A DNA stretch of 64,000 nucleotides from Kluyvera genomosp. 1 (GTDB lineage Bacteria; Pseudomonadota; Gammaproteobacteria; Enterobacterales; Enterobacteriaceae): the NCBI RefSeq assembly GCF_001266615.1, contig NZ_LGHZ01000003.1:48331-112330 (forward strand), written 5' to 3'. The notes under the pieces are model-generated. The model saw only the letters and a list, made by a program, of their open reading frames with translations. It was not told where the DNA came from and did no database searches. This document shows, one piece after another, positions 48,799-58,067 of this stretch (within the stretch, counting starts at the first letter, position 1; each line of letters begins with the position of its first letter). The translations under genes and the position numbers were made by a program.

Positions 48799-49523
48799 TA
48801 GTGCTCCATAATAAATTCAATCATGTCGGCGCGGGTCAGGCTGACGGAGTACTCCATCACCTGGTCATCGCCTTCACGGTGGTTCAGGGTGCGCACGCAC
48901 AGCAGGGGCGCCATGTTGGGAATTTCTAGCCGTTGGCTCTCTTTGGCCTGCGCCCGGCGCGCGCTGATGCGGGTCTGGCTCCGCTTAAGCGCAATGCCGG
49001 ACTGCTCGCGTAGAAAGTCGTGCAGCGATCCGCTGCTAAAGCGTTGTAGCGTTGGCCACAGGCTGAGCTCGGCAAAGTAGTGGTCTATCAAACACAGCGC
49101 CACGCCGTTGACCCGGCGCAGCGTGCGCAGGTGGATAACGTTGTCACCTTCGTTAATCCCCAGCGCGTCGGCGATATGCCCAGAGGCCGGGCGCAGTACC
49201 GACAGCAGTTTTTCGCTGGTGGGGTGGCTGCCCTGATCGAGCAGATTCTGGCTAAAGCGTGCCTGGGCGTTGAGCGGGTAATCGAAGGGGCGCATCAGTA
49301 CCAGCACGCCAATTCCCTGACGGCGCTGCACCCAGCCTTTTTCGACCAGTTGATCGATGGCGCGACGTAGGGTGTGGCGGTTAACTTCAAACCGTGCCGC
49401 CAGCTGATGCTCGGCGGGCAGGTAGTCGCCGCAGCGATAGTTCTGCCGCAGCTCTTGCTCCAAGCGAGCGGCAATCTCTTGATAACGCGTAGGATAACTG
49501 GTCGGATGTGTAGACAAGTGCAT
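48798..49523 (-). CDS. phnF: PhnF, GntR/HutC-type regulator
   Basis: 241 residues from the ATG at 49523 (MHLSTHPTSYPTRYQEIA), equal to E. coli PhnF; three earlier residues in the open frame are not used. N-terminal winged HTH (LAARFEVNRHTLRRAIDQLVEKG) and C-terminal UTRA ligand domain (SVSLTRADMIEFIMEH). It probably tunes phn expression; the ligand is unknown. Confidence 0.95.
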   Translation of the reverse strand: MHLSTHPTSYPTRYQEIAARLEQELRQNYRCGDYLPAEHQLAARFEVNRHTLRRAIDQLVEKGWVQRRQGIGVLVLMRPFDYPLNAQARFSQNLLDQGSHPTSEKLLSVLRPASGHIADALGINEGDNVIHLRTLRRVNGVALCLIDHYFAELSLWPTLQRFSSGSLHDFLREQSGIALKRSQTRISARRAQAKESQRLEIPNMAPLLCVRTLNHREGDDQVMEYSVSLTRADMIEFIMEH

Positions 49524-49543
49524 AGTCATCAAGACCTCGCTAA

Positions 49544-50326
49544 TCAGATAAAGTGCTTACGCAAACGCTGAGAGAGAAAATCCAGCAGGCTGACGGTGAT
49601 GATAATGAGCACCATCAATGCGCAGGTTTGCTGGAACTGAAAGCCGCGAATCGCTTCCCATAAGGTCACGCCGATACCGCCAGCGCCGACCATCCCCACG
49701 ACGGTGGCAGAGCGGACGTTGGACTCAAATCGGTACAGTGAATAGGAGATGAGGAGCGGCATCACCTGCGGCAGGACGCCGTAGATAATTTCTTCAATTT
49801 TGTTGGCGCCGGTGGCGCGAATGCCTTCGACCGGGCCGGGCTCAATGGCTTCTACCGCTTCGGATAACAGCTTGGAAAGCACCCCAGTGGTATGAATAAA
49901 CAGCGCCATCACCCCAGCAAATGGACCTAACCCCACGGCGACGACGAACAGCATGGCGAAGACCATTTCGTTGATAGCACGGCAGGCATCCATCAGGCGG
50001 CGCATCGGTTGGTATACCCACCATGGCACCAGGTTTTCGGCGCTCATCAGGCCAAAGGGAACGGAGAGGACAACTGCCAGCGCGGTGCCCCAGACGGCGA
50101 TTTGCAGGGTCACGGCCATCTCTTTGAGATAGTCCTGCCACAGGCTAAAGTCTGGCGGGAAAAAGTCGGCGGCGAAGGTCGCCATGTTGCCTGCATCGGT
50201 GAACAGCGCCACCGGGTTCATTTCTGCCCCTTTCCAGGAGACAGCGAGCACCGCCAGCAAAATGGCCCAGCTCATCAGTGAGAACCAGCTGCGCTTCGGC
50301 GGGGGAACGGTGATGGTGTGTTGCAT
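49544..50326 (-). CDS. phnE: PhnE phosphonate ABC transporter permease (intact)
   Basis: 260 residues, full length. In E. coli K-12 this gene is cryptic through an 8-bp duplication; here the frame is uninterrupted. Several membrane helices and the EAA-type loop [32 protein letters not shown] are visible. Imports phosphonates with PhnC and PhnD. It is preceded by a pair of G/C-rich palindromic repeats in the phnD-phnE gap. Confidence 0.96.
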   Translation of the reverse strand: MQHTITVPPPKRSWFSLMSWAILLAVLAVSWKGAEMNPVALFTDAGNMATFAADFFPPDFSLWQDYLKEMAVTLQIAVWGTALAVVLSVPFGLMSAENLVPWWVYQPMRRLMDACRAINEMVFAMLFVVAVGLGPFAGVMALFIHTTGVLSKLLSEAVEAIEPGPVEGIRATGANKIEEIIYGVLPQVMPLLISYSLYRFESNVRSATVVGMVGAGGIGVTLWEAIRGFQFQQTCALMVLIIITVSLLDFLSQRLRKHFI

Positions 50327-50346
50327 GGTTTGCTCCGTGTTGAATT

Positions 50347-50436
50347 CCCCCTCTCCCTGTGGGAGAGGGCCGGGGTGAGGGCATCAGCGTGCACTATTCC
50401 CCCTCACCCTAACCCTCTCCCCATAGGGGAGAGGGG
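50347..50436. repeat. Paired G/C-rich palindromic repeats in the phnD-phnE gap (copy B)
   Basis: Two facing units: CCCTCTCCC TGT GGGAGAGGG then GGGGTGAGGG, and CCCTCACCC then CCCTCTCCCC ATA GGGGAGAGGG. Each half forms its own 9-10-bp hairpin, and the halves are also inverted relative to each other, so a large cruciform is possible. The same motif occurs in the acs-yjcH gap. Confidence 0.8.
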
Positions 50437-50441
50437 ATCAA

Positions 50442-51458
50442 TTACTGCACCGCTTTGGTCACCGAGGTCATCGCGCCAATCGCTGCGGTGGTACGATCAA
50501 GGTCGTTCAGGCGTGCCTGAATATCGGCAGTCTTCGTGGCCTTTTCATCGGCGTTCAACGTGCCGTTGCCTTTCACGGTCTGCATCTCTTTAAACAGCGT
50601 CAGCTGGCGAATTGGCAGCAGCTGCAGATCGCTGGAGGCGCGGAACGGCGCCCAGCCCAGACGTTCCAGCACGGCCTTTTCTTCCGGCGTCTTGCCGTAG
50701 TTCATAAAGAAGCTATAAACCTTGTCCTTGGTGGTTTCGGACAGATTCTTACGCCACACGATTGGGTCACCGGGGATCAGTGGCGACTTCCAGATAACTT
50801 TCAGCTCTTTGAGCTTGTCCGGCGCCGAGGTCTTCAGCTTGTCGAGGTTTTCGGTGTTGTTGGTGGCCACGTCGACCTGCTTGTTGGCGACGGCCAGCGC
50901 GTTGGTTTCGTGGCTGGCGTTAACGGTGCGCTTGAAGTCGCTGGCGGAGGCGTTGTTCTTGGCAAAGACGTAGTAGCCTGGGACGAGGAACCCGGAAGTG
51001 GAGTTCGGGTCGCCGTTGCCGAAGGTCAGCTCTTTGCGCTTGGCGAGCAGGTCATTGAGGTTGTTGATTGGGCTGTCTTTGTTGACGATCAGCACGCTCC
51101 AATAACCTGGGGAGCCGTCGGCGGCGACGGTCTGGGCGAACACCTGGCCGTTCGCGCGGTCAACTGCTTCCATGGCAGAGAGATTGCCGTACCAGGCGAT
51201 ATCGACTTTATTAAAACGCATCCCCTGGATGATCCCGGCGTAGTCTGGGGCGAAAAAGGCATTCACCTTAACGCCCAGCGACTTTTCCATGTCCTTCAGG
51301 AACGGTTCCCATTGTGGCTTTAAGTTTTGCTGTGATTCCGTCGAAATAATGCCGAAGTTCAGCGCTTTTTCCTGCTCTTCGGCGTGCGCCGGGGTCAGCA
51401 GGGTGCTGAGACTGAACATGCTGGTAAAGGCCAGCGCGGCAACCGTCTTATAGCTCAT
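50442..51458 (-). CDS. phnD: PhnD phosphonate-binding periplasmic protein
   Basis: 338 residues from the ATG at 51458 (MSYKTVAALAFTSMFSLSTLLTPAHA), which has GAGGA 7 bp upstream; an ATG two codons earlier is possible. The signal peptide is about 26 residues. Family features: LNFGIISTESQQNLKPQWEPFL and SPLIPGDPIVWRKNL. Binds 2-aminoethylphosphonate and related phosphonates for PhnCE. Confidence 0.97.
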   Translation of the reverse strand: MSYKTVAALAFTSMFSLSTLLTPAHAEEQEKALNFGIISTESQQNLKPQWEPFLKDMEKSLGVKVNAFFAPDYAGIIQGMRFNKVDIAWYGNLSAMEAVDRANGQVFAQTVAADGSPGYWSVLIVNKDSPINNLNDLLAKRKELTFGNGDPNSTSGFLVPGYYVFAKNNASASDFKRTVNASHETNALAVANKQVDVATNNTENLDKLKTSAPDKLKELKVIWKSPLIPGDPIVWRKNLSETTKDKVYSFFMNYGKTPEEKAVLERLGWAPFRASSDLQLLPIRQLTLFKEMQTVKGNGTLNADEKATKTADIQARLNDLDRTTAAIGAMTSVTKAVQ

Positions 51459-51480
51459 TTCCATTCCTCATTGTGGGGAG

Positions 51481-52269
51481 TCAGGCAGCCTGCGCGTTCT
51501 CTTCGACGCGATTAATGCTGCGGTAGAGATGATCAAAACGTTCGTTATCAAACTGTTGGCTGCTACCGTCGTAGAACACGTGTCCTTGACGCAGCGCGAC
51601 GATGCGTTCGCAGTAGCGCAGCGCATAGTCGACCTGATGCAGCGTCACCACCACGGTGATGCCGTCGGTCTGGTTGATGTCGCGCAGGGTATCCATCACG
51701 ATGCGCGCGGATTCAGGATCCAGTGAGGCGATAGGTTCATCGGCGAGGATCACTTTGGCCTGCTGCATCAGCGCCCGGGCAATCGCCACGCGCTGCTGCT
51801 GGCCGCCGGAAAGGGTTGAAACGCGCTGATGAGCCATGTGCGCCATCCCCACGCGGGTCAGCGCCTGTAGGGCACGTTGCTTTTGCTCGCGGGTAAACCA
51901 GCTAAAGCAGGTGCGCCAGAACGGGGTGCTGCCGAGCGCGCCAATCAGCACGTTCTCCAGCACGCTCAGGCGATTGACCAGGTTGAACTGCTGGAAGATG
52001 TAGCCGGTATGGGCGCGGCTTTTACGGATGTCGCGTGCCAGACGGCCCGCCTGCTGGACGGTTTTACCGAGCAGCTCGACCCTGCACTCCGGCGTTTTAT
52101 CGCCGACGATCAGGCCGCTTAAATGACGTAAGAGGGTGGATTTGCCAGAACCGGATGGCCCAAGCAGAGCGACCATCTCACCGGCGTGCACGTTCAGGTC
52201 AATGGCGTGAAGCACCTGATGCTGATTGAACGTCTTGTTGAGCTTTTCAACGCGAATAATCGTTTGCAT
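51481..52269 (-). CDS. phnC: PhnC phosphonate ABC transporter ATPase
   Basis: 262 residues with Walker [12 protein letters not shown], signature [12 protein letters not shown], Walker [13 protein letters not shown] and H-loop TLHQVDYA. First gene of the phn operon. A Pho-type promoter region lies upstream. Confidence 0.97.
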   Translation of the reverse strand: MQTIIRVEKLNKTFNQHQVLHAIDLNVHAGEMVALLGPSGSGKSTLLRHLSGLIVGDKTPECRVELLGKTVQQAGRLARDIRKSRAHTGYIFQQFNLVNRLSVLENVLIGALGSTPFWRTCFSWFTREQKQRALQALTRVGMAHMAHQRVSTLSGGQQQRVAIARALMQQAKVILADEPIASLDPESARIVMDTLRDINQTDGITVVVTLHQVDYALRYCERIVALRQGHVFYDGSSQQFDNERFDHLYRSINRVEENAQAA

Positions 52270-52380
52270 GCTGGAACCCCTTCAAAAAAGTGGCCCCATC
52301 GTGGCGAATTAATGTGACGTTTCGGTTAAGCAATGATTGCTTGGGGATGAATTCTTGGCGGGAATTTGATGACAGAACGG
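52270..52380 (-). promoter_or_regulatory. phnC promoter region with degenerate Pho-box candidates
   Basis: Two PhoB-like stretches on the minus strand: ACGTCACATTAATTCGCC (52303-52320), which resembles the E. coli phnC Pho box as I recall it, and CTGTCATCAAATTCCCGC (52358-52375), whose first half is a perfect CTGTCAT. Neither is a clean double repeat. PhoB control of phn is established in E. coli; the exact site here is uncertain. Confidence 0.35.
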
Positions 52381-52401
52381 GAGGCTGTGCCTCCCGTCGG
52401 G

Positions 52402-52848
52402 TTAGAGTGTAGGCTCCTGCTGTTTGACAACGTTAATCATCCACGGCACGCCGTAGCGATCGACGACGCGGCCAAAACCGTGTGCCCAGAAGGTCTCCTG
52501 CCAGGGCATCTCAACCTTGCCGTTGGCGGCGAGATTATCGAACCAGCGCTTGCCTTCCTTCACGTCCTGGGTGTCGAGCACCAGCGTAAAACCGCCGTAA
52601 TGAAGGTTATCAGCCGGGACGGAATCGCTCAGCATGATGTCGCTGCCCGCAATATGAAGATTGGCGTGGGCGATGGCGCTGTCGGGGAATTGGAGACCGG
52701 ATGGGCAGCCGCCTTCATCATCCATGGCGGAGGGGGGCATTTCGCCAAAGCTGATTTTGTAGCGTAGCTCCGCGCCTAGCGCCTGTTGGTAATAGGCGAT
52801 AGCGTCGGCGCAGTTGCCGGAAAACGCGAGATAGGGACTTAAAGGCAT
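52402..52848 (-). CDS. yjdN: YjdN (PhnB), VOC/glyoxalase-fold protein
   Basis: 148 residues (E. coli 147) of the DUF1338/3-demethylubiquinone-like VOC fold: LSPYLAFSGNCADAIAYYQQALGAEL and the C-terminal FWAHGFGRVVDRYGVPWMINV. Once called PhnB, but not required for phosphonate use. Function unknown. It is in the same direction as phnC, 132 bp upstream. Confidence 0.94.
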   Translation of the reverse strand: MPLSPYLAFSGNCADAIAYYQQALGAELRYKISFGEMPPSAMDDEGGCPSGLQFPDSAIAHANLHIAGSDIMLSDSVPADNLHYGGFTLVLDTQDVKEGKRWFDNLAANGKVEMPWQETFWAHGFGRVVDRYGVPWMINVVKQQEPTL

Positions 52849-52923
52849 GATCGTTACCTCAGGTAAGGATAGCCCATTAAGTGTAGTGCGAGTCGGTGCA
52901 GGGAGCGAAGCGTGGCGGGGGCG

Positions 52924-52957
52924 TATTGCCGGATAAACGTAGCGTCATCCGGCAATA
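52924..52957. repeat. REP unit between yjdM and yjdN
   Basis: An 11-bp perfect stem TATTGCCGGAT / ATCCGGCAATA with a 12-nt middle: the typical enterobacterial REP (palindromic unit) sequence in the 121-bp gap. Confidence 0.85.
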
Positions 52958-52969
52958 CTCATGCTTAAA

Positions 52970-53305
52970 TCAGTTCTTTTTCACGAACTCAGATTTCAGC
53001 TTCATTTGGCCAAAACCGTCGATTTTACAATCGATGTTGTGGTCGCCTTCGACCAGGCGGATGTTCTTCACTTTGGTCCCGATCTTCAGCATGGAAGAGC
53101 TACCTTTGACCTTCAGATCTTTCACCACGGTGACGCTATCGCCATCGGCCAGCAGGTTGCCGTTGGCATCTTTGACGATCAGCTCATCGCTGTCGTGCGC
53201 AGGTTCAGCATCGTTCCACTCGTGCGCGCATTCCGGGCAGATGAACATGCCGTTGTCTTCATAGGTGTATTCGGAATTGCATTGTGGGCAATGGGGTAAT
53301 GACAT
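52970..53305 (-). CDS. yjdM: YjdM (PhnA), zinc-ribbon + SH3-like protein
   Basis: 111 residues from the ATG at 53305 ([17 protein letters not shown]), as in E. coli; five upstream residues in the frame are not conserved. The zinc ribbon CPQC...CPEC leads into the conserved PhnA domain ([32 protein letters not shown]). Despite the old name it is not a proven phosphonoacetate hydrolase. Function unknown. Confidence 0.95.
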   Translation of the reverse strand: MSLPHCPQCNSEYTYEDNGMFICPECAHEWNDAEPAHDSDELIVKDANGNLLADGDSVTVVKDLKVKGSSSMLKIGTKVKNIRLVEGDHNIDCKIDGFGQMKLKSEFVKKN

Positions 53306-53452
53306 GGGAGATATCCTCAAAAGTGCAGTGCGAAAGGCAAGGGCCTGTAAAACGGCAAATCGCCGAAAATGGCCTTAATGATACAACAAAACCCTGCATT
53401 TGTCGGTGTTATCCCGGAGATGGACGGAAGAAAGAGAGGGGAGGAACGTAAA

Positions 53453-53472
53453 CCCCCCTCGGGCAAGGGGGG
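53453..53472 (-). terminator. Terminator-like hairpin after kdgT
   Basis: On the minus strand CCCCCCT TGCCCG AGGGGGG then TTTACG, 8 bp past the kdgT stop. The T-run is short. Confidence 0.65.
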
Positions 53473-53479
53473 GAAAGGA

Positions 53480-54478
53480 TTAGTGGTGAGCGGCTTGCGA
53501 TACGGCCTGTGCTTCTGTTTCAACCGGCTTCGGCGCACCGTAACGTTTGGCATACAGCGCGGTAATAATCGGTACCAGAATCGCGGTGACAATGACGCTG
53601 GCGGCCACCAGTGCAGTTGCGGAGGCAGCAACCGGTGCGAACGACGGATTAATCTGCGCGATGATGACCGGGTTGGCGACCGCGGCACCGGCAGCGGAGG
53701 ACGCCGCTACGCCAGCAGTACCGTTACCCCCGCCAATCACACGGTCGGCAATAATCAGTGGGATACCGGTGATAACGATAACCGCCACGCCCAGCACGAT
53801 ACCCAGCAGGCCGGTGTCGAGGATAACGTTCAGGTTGATGGTGTTACCCAGCGCGAAGCCGAAGAATGGAATCAGTACTGGCGTTGCTTTGCTGAAGAAC
53901 GAACGCAGATCGTGATCGAGGTTACCCAGCGCGAAGCCAATCAGGAACGGCAGGACAGCACCGATGAAGTGGTGCGGTTCAAAAGAGGCCAGACCTGCGG
54001 AACCGAGGATCACCATGGTCATCAGCGGGCCAGATTCCAGAGACATCAGTACGAATGCGCCAGACTCTTCTTTGGTGCCGTACTGATTCATCAGGCTGGC
54101 GTACAGACCGCCATTGGTCATATCCATCGCGGACACAATCGCCAATACGGACAGACCCGCGAAGAATCCGGTCTGAATTCCGGTGTCAGGAATAAACGTT
54201 GCGGCAATCATTGCCACGACCCAGGCAACGGCAATTTTGGTCAATACCAGCGTCCCGGATTTGCGTAATACGGTGCCGGTAGCGCGTAAATCAATAGATG
54301 CCCCAATACAGAAGAACCAGACAGCCAGAATAGGTACTGTTCCACCGATCATTCCCTTGGTGAATGAACCGAAATATTCACCGGTTGTGGGAGCGAATGT
54401 ATTTAACACTGCACCTAACAGTAACGGGATAAGCATCATCCCGCCAGGGATTCGTTCCATTGTTGCTTTAATTTTCAT
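53480..54478 (-). CDS. kdgT: 2-keto-3-deoxygluconate permease KdgT
   Basis: 332 residues (E. coli 327) with about ten membrane segments. KdgT signatures: [64 protein letters not shown] and [31 protein letters not shown]. Imports 2-keto-3-deoxygluconate from pectin or alginate breakdown with protons. In E. coli kdgT is elsewhere; here it lies between phn and proP. A KdgR-like operator is upstream at 54665-54684. Confidence 0.93.
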   Translation of the reverse strand: MKIKATMERIPGGMMLIPLLLGAVLNTFAPTTGEYFGSFTKGMIGGTVPILAVWFFCIGASIDLRATGTVLRKSGTLVLTKIAVAWVVAMIAATFIPDTGIQTGFFAGLSVLAIVSAMDMTNGGLYASLMNQYGTKEESGAFVLMSLESGPLMTMVILGSAGLASFEPHHFIGAVLPFLIGFALGNLDHDLRSFFSKATPVLIPFFGFALGNTINLNVILDTGLLGIVLGVAVIVITGIPLIIADRVIGGGNGTAGVAASSAAGAAVANPVIIAQINPSFAPVAASATALVAASVIVTAILVPIITALYAKRYGAPKPVETEAQAVSQAAHH

Positions 54479-54664
54479 GAGGCGTCCTCGCTTCGTATCA
54501 CCGCACGGTGACAGAAGAGGTTAAGTATAATAATTTCAGCCTGTTAGGCTGCTATCATCTGGTGTTTTTATCCCAGTAATCACCCGAGGTGGGCGGCGTT
54601 TTCTGGCATCTTTAACGCGCTTTCGGACGCTATAATGCATTTGCTGGAATATCTATTCAATGAA

Positions 54665-54684
54665 AATGAAACGATGTTTTAGTT
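54665..54684. promoter_or_regulatory. KdgR operator candidate
   Basis: AATGAAACGATGTTTTAGTT carries GAAA-N6-TTTA, one change from the GAAA-N6-TTTC core bound by KdgR. It is 187 bp before the kdgT start on that gene's upstream side. Confidence 0.5.
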
Positions 54685-54892
54685 ATATGGATCACATATT
54701 TCATAAGTGAAATTTTGAATCTAATGAGAAATAAAAAAGCTGTGAATCTTTTGTGAAATGTTTTGAAATAAATCTAAGTTTAAATGGGTGAGAAATGGAG
54801 GTGGTGGGGAGGCGGTGAGACGCAGGGTAACGACGGAATCAGCCTGCAATTGTCAGGGAAATATTTCGGGCTGGTAGCAAGCGTCAATGTTT

Positions 54893-54908
54893 TGTTAAGT
54901 TGATCACA
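54893..54908 (+). promoter_or_regulatory. CRP site candidate of proP
   Basis: TGTTAAGTTGATCACA has a good right half TCACA and spacing for TGTGA-N6-TCACA. Similar sequence is known at the E. coli proP P1 promoter. Confidence 0.6.
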
Positions 54909-55165
54909 ATATTAATCGCTGTTAGGGTAAATAGGATTCTCCCTCAATCGGTCATTTTTTGAGGGTGACTTTTTTAACTGACTCGCCATCAGGCTCAACA
55001 GGTTTGATTGTCTGGAGAAACATCCTCCAGCGAAGACATGCAAACCTGCTACGCTTGGATAAACGGAACCAGCATATCCACGGTTCCCTTTACGCACCCT
55101 CGCAAATGCTGTGCTGTTTGCCGCCACTGGGTGTGCGTTCAAGGCGAAATTGAACAAGGAAAACC

Positions 55166-56668
55166 ATGCTTAGAAGGAAAAAAGTAAAACCGATCACGTT
55201 ACGTGACGTCACCATCATCGACGATGCCAAACTACGCAAAGCGATTACCGCAGCCTCATTAGGTAATGCGATGGAGTGGTTTGACTTCGGGGTTTATGGA
55301 TTTGTGGCTTATGCGCTAGGTAAAGTCTTCTTCCCGGACGCCGATCCCAGCGTACAGATGATTGCCGCTCTAGGGACATTCTCCGTTCCCTTCCTGATTC
55401 GTCCGCTTGGCGGTCTGTTCTTCGGGATGCTCGGGGATAAATACGGTCGACAGAAGATTCTTTCCATCACCATTATCATTATGTCGCTCAGTACCTTCTG
55501 TATTGGTCTTATTCCATCGTACGAGACAATCGGTATCTGGGCACCGATCCTGCTGCTGCTGTGTAAAATGGCGCAGGGCTTCTCGGTAGGCGGTGAATAT
55601 ACCGGGGCGTCTATCTTTGTTGCTGAATACTCACCTGACCGTAAGCGTGGCTTTATGGGCAGCTGGCTGGACTTTGGCTCGATTGCTGGGTTTGTGATGG
55701 GGGCTGGACTGGTTGTTCTGCTGTCTACCGCCGTCGGTGAGGCAAACTTCCTTGATTGGGGCTGGCGTATTCCGTTCTTCGTTGCGCTGCCGCTAGGGAT
55801 TATCGGTCTTTACCTGCGCCATGCGCTGGAAGAGACGCCGGCGTTCCAGCAGCACGTAGATAAGCTCGAACAGGGCGACCGCCAGGGTCTGCAGGAAGGG
55901 CCAAAAGTATCGTTTAAAGAGATTGCGACCAAACACTGGCGTAGTCTACTGGCTTGTATTGGTCTGGTTATTTCAACCAACGTTACCTATTACATGCTGC
56001 TGACCTACATGCCGAGCTACCTGTCGCATAACCTGCACTACTCGGAAGATCACGGCGTGCTGATTATCATCGCCATTATGATTGGTATGCTGTTTGTTCA
56101 GCCGGTGATGGGGCTGCTGAGCGACCGCTTTGGCCGTCGCCCGTTTGTTGTGGTGGGGAGCATTGCGCTGCTGGTGTTCTCTATTCCGGCCTTCGTGCTG
56201 ATTAACAGTAACTCCATTGGCCTGATTTTCTCCGGTCTGCTGCTGCTGGCGGTGATCCTCAACTGCTTCACCGGGGTGATGGCATCATCGTTACCGGCGA
56301 TGTTCCCGACGCATATCCGCTACAGCGCGCTGGCGAGCGCCTTTAACATCTCGGTGCTGATTGCGGGTCTGACGCCGACGCTGGCCGCCTGGCTGGTGGA
56401 GTCGACTCAGGACCTGATGATGCCAGCTTACTATCTGATGGTGGTGGCGGTGATTGGTTTGATTACCGGCGTGATGATGAAAGAGACCGCCAACCGTCCG
56501 CTGAAAGGCGCAACACCTGCGGCATCGGATATAGCTGAAGCGAAAGAGATCCTGCAGGAGCATCACGACCACATCGAACACAAGATTGAAGATATCGATG
56601 CGGAGATTGCAGAACTGCAGGCGAAACGTTCGCAGCTGGTGATGCAGCATCCGAAGATTAACGAGTAA
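55166..56668 (+). CDS. proP: Proline/glycine betaine osmosensory transporter ProP
   Basis: 500 residues, the same as E. coli. MFS metabolite:H+ symporter with about 12 helices, the loop motif GMLGDKYGRQK and its repeat LLSDRFGRR. The C-terminal about 40 residues (EAKEILQEHHDHIEHKIEDIDAEIAELQ) form the antiparallel coiled coil that tunes the osmotic threshold. Imports proline, glycine betaine and ectoine under high osmolality. In E. coli basRS follow; here a type I secretion locus follows instead. Confidence 0.98.
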   Translation: MLRRKKVKPITLRDVTIIDDAKLRKAITAASLGNAMEWFDFGVYGFVAYALGKVFFPDADPSVQMIAALGTFSVPFLIRPLGGLFFGMLGDKYGRQKILSITIIIMSLSTFCIGLIPSYETIGIWAPILLLLCKMAQGFSVGGEYTGASIFVAEYSPDRKRGFMGSWLDFGSIAGFVMGAGLVVLLSTAVGEANFLDWGWRIPFFVALPLGIIGLYLRHALEETPAFQQHVDKLEQGDRQGLQEGPKVSFKEIATKHWRSLLACIGLVISTNVTYYMLLTYMPSYLSHNLHYSEDHGVLIIIAIMIGMLFVQPVMGLLSDRFGRRPFVVVGSIALLVFSIPAFVLINSNSIGLIFSGLLLLAVILNCFTGVMASSLPAMFPTHIRYSALASAFNISVLIAGLTPTLAAWLVESTQDLMMPAYYLMVVAVIGLITGVMMKETANRPLKGATPAASDIAEAKEILQEHHDHIEHKIEDIDAEIAELQAKRSQLVMQHPKINE

Positions 56669-56673
56669 TAAAG

Positions 56674-56704
56674 AAAAACCCGGCTTACCGCCGGGTTTTT
56701 TATG
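56674..56704. terminator. Bidirectional intrinsic terminator, proP / secretion adaptor
   Basis: AAAAACCCGGC TTACC GCCGGGTTTTTT between convergent stops (proP ends at 56668, the HlyD-type gene at 56706). A/T runs on both sides suit termination from both strands. Confidence 0.93.
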
Positions 56705-56705
56705 T

Positions 56706-58067
56706 TTAGCGTTCGCGGAAGGCTTCAGCTCTTGCCCGCAGAATCGGCTTCAGTAGATAGGCCAGAATGGTTTTCTTGCCGGTAATAATGTCCACTGATG
56801 CCACCATCCCCGGAATGATAATTAGCGGTTTCTCATCGCTGCCGAGATGGTTCTTATCAGTTCTCAGGCGAATTACGTAGAAGCTTTTGCCGTCTTTATC
56901 GGTCACCGTATCCGGGCTTATCTGCTCCAGCTTGCCTTTCATCCCGCCGTAGATGGTGTAATCGTAAGCGGTAAACTTGACGATGGCTTCCTGGCCTGGA
57001 CGTAAGAAGGCGATATCCTGCGGACGAATTTTGGCTTCAATCAGCAGCGTGTCGTCCAGCGGAACGATTTCGACCAGATCGTTGCCCGGCTGAATAACGC
57101 CGCCAATGGTATTAACCATCAGTTGCTGGACGATACCGCGCACCGGAGAGGTGACCAGCGTACGGTTAACGCGGTCATCAATGGCTTTTCCGGTCGCTTC
57201 GATTTTACTGAGATCGGTACGCGCTTCGTTAAGCTGGGATAACGCATCGCTGCGGTAGCGTCCACGGGTTTCGTTGACCTTGCTCTCAATCTCCTTAATC
57301 GCCGCCTGCGCTCTTGGCACTGCCAGGGTGACCGATTCTAGCTGTCCACGGGTTTCCACCTCAGAGCGACGCAGACGCAGCACCTCAACGCGCGAAATCG
57401 CGCCTTTGGCGACCAGCGGCTCGGACATGCCAATCTCCTGCTGCAACAGCCCCAGACTGCGGCGGTACTGCGCAGCTTTTGCCTGGAAGTCCAGTAGCTC
57501 CTGCTTCTTCTGCACCAGTTGCTCGTTTAACCCGGACAGCTCGCCCTGAATCCGCTTGTTGACGCTGGCAAACAGCTCCATTTCGCCGTTGGCGATATCC
57601 GGTGATTTCTCGAGGATATCCGCTGACAGCGTCAGCGTCTCTTTGTCGGCCAGCTGTGCGGTCAGGCGTTGAATCCGGGCTTCCAGCGCAAAGCGGTCTG
57701 CTTCAGATTCACCGGCGTTGGAACGAAAGCGGGTGTCATCGAGACGCAGCAACGGCGCGCCGGCCTTAACCACTTCCCCTTCATGGACGAATACCTCGGC
57801 GACGATACCGCCCTCAAGGTTCTGGATTTTTTGCAGACGCGAAGACGGAATCGCTTTACCGTCACCGCGCGTTACCTCATCGATTTCAGCCAGTGAAGCC
57901 CAGGCAATCATGATGATGAAGAAGCCGAGAATCGCCCACAGCGTGATGCGCACGACCCGTGGCGAATCGTCGAGTAACGCTTTGTTGACCTCATTGGTGG
58001 TCATCGGTGCGCCGTTCTTATCGCCAAAGAGCCACTTCAACAGGCGGGTAAGTTTAGCGTTGCGCAT
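56706..58067 (-). CDS. HlyD/LapC-type membrane fusion protein of the type I secretion system
   Basis: 453 residues. One N-terminal membrane span (RITLWAILGFFIIMIAWASLAEI) after a cytosolic stretch, then a lipoyl half (VTRGDGKAIPSSRLQKIQNLEGGIVAEVFVHEGEVVKAGAPLLRLDD), a long coiled coil and the second half (RTLVTSPVRGIVQQLMVNTIGGVIQPG), ending in a beta-barrel domain. Links the ABC exporter to the TolC-like channel. Its start overlaps the exporter stop by 14 bp. Type I adaptors of this kind (LapC, SiiD) serve large adhesins. Confidence 0.92.
   Translation of the reverse strand: MRNAKLTRLLKWLFGDKNGAPMTTNEVNKALLDDSPRVVRITLWAILGFFIIMIAWASLAEIDEVTRGDGKAIPSSRLQKIQNLEGGIVAEVFVHEGEVVKAGAPLLRLDDTRFRSNAGESEADRFALEARIQRLTAQLADKETLTLSADILEKSPDIANGEMELFASVNKRIQGELSGLNEQLVQKKQELLDFQAKAAQYRRSLGLLQQEIGMSEPLVAKGAISRVEVLRLRRSEVETRGQLESVTLAVPRAQAAIKEIESKVNETRGRYRSDALSQLNEARTDLSKIEATGKAIDDRVNRTLVTSPVRGIVQQLMVNTIGGVIQPGNDLVEIVPLDDTLLIEAKIRPQDIAFLRPGQEAIVKFTAYDYTIYGGMKGKLEQISPDTVTDKDGKSFYVIRLRTDKNHLGSDEKPLIIIPGMVASVDIITGKKTILAYLLKPILRARAEAFRER

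Larger units (their letters stand above)
54479..55165. other. kdgT-proP divergent regulatory region
   Basis: 687 bp with no supportable gene. It contains a KdgR-like site near kdgT and, on the proP side, a CRP-like site. The centre (54640-54790) is A/T-rich. In E. coli proP has a CRP-repressed P1 and a Fis/RpoS-dependent P2; I could not place both promoters safely. Confidence 0.6.
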
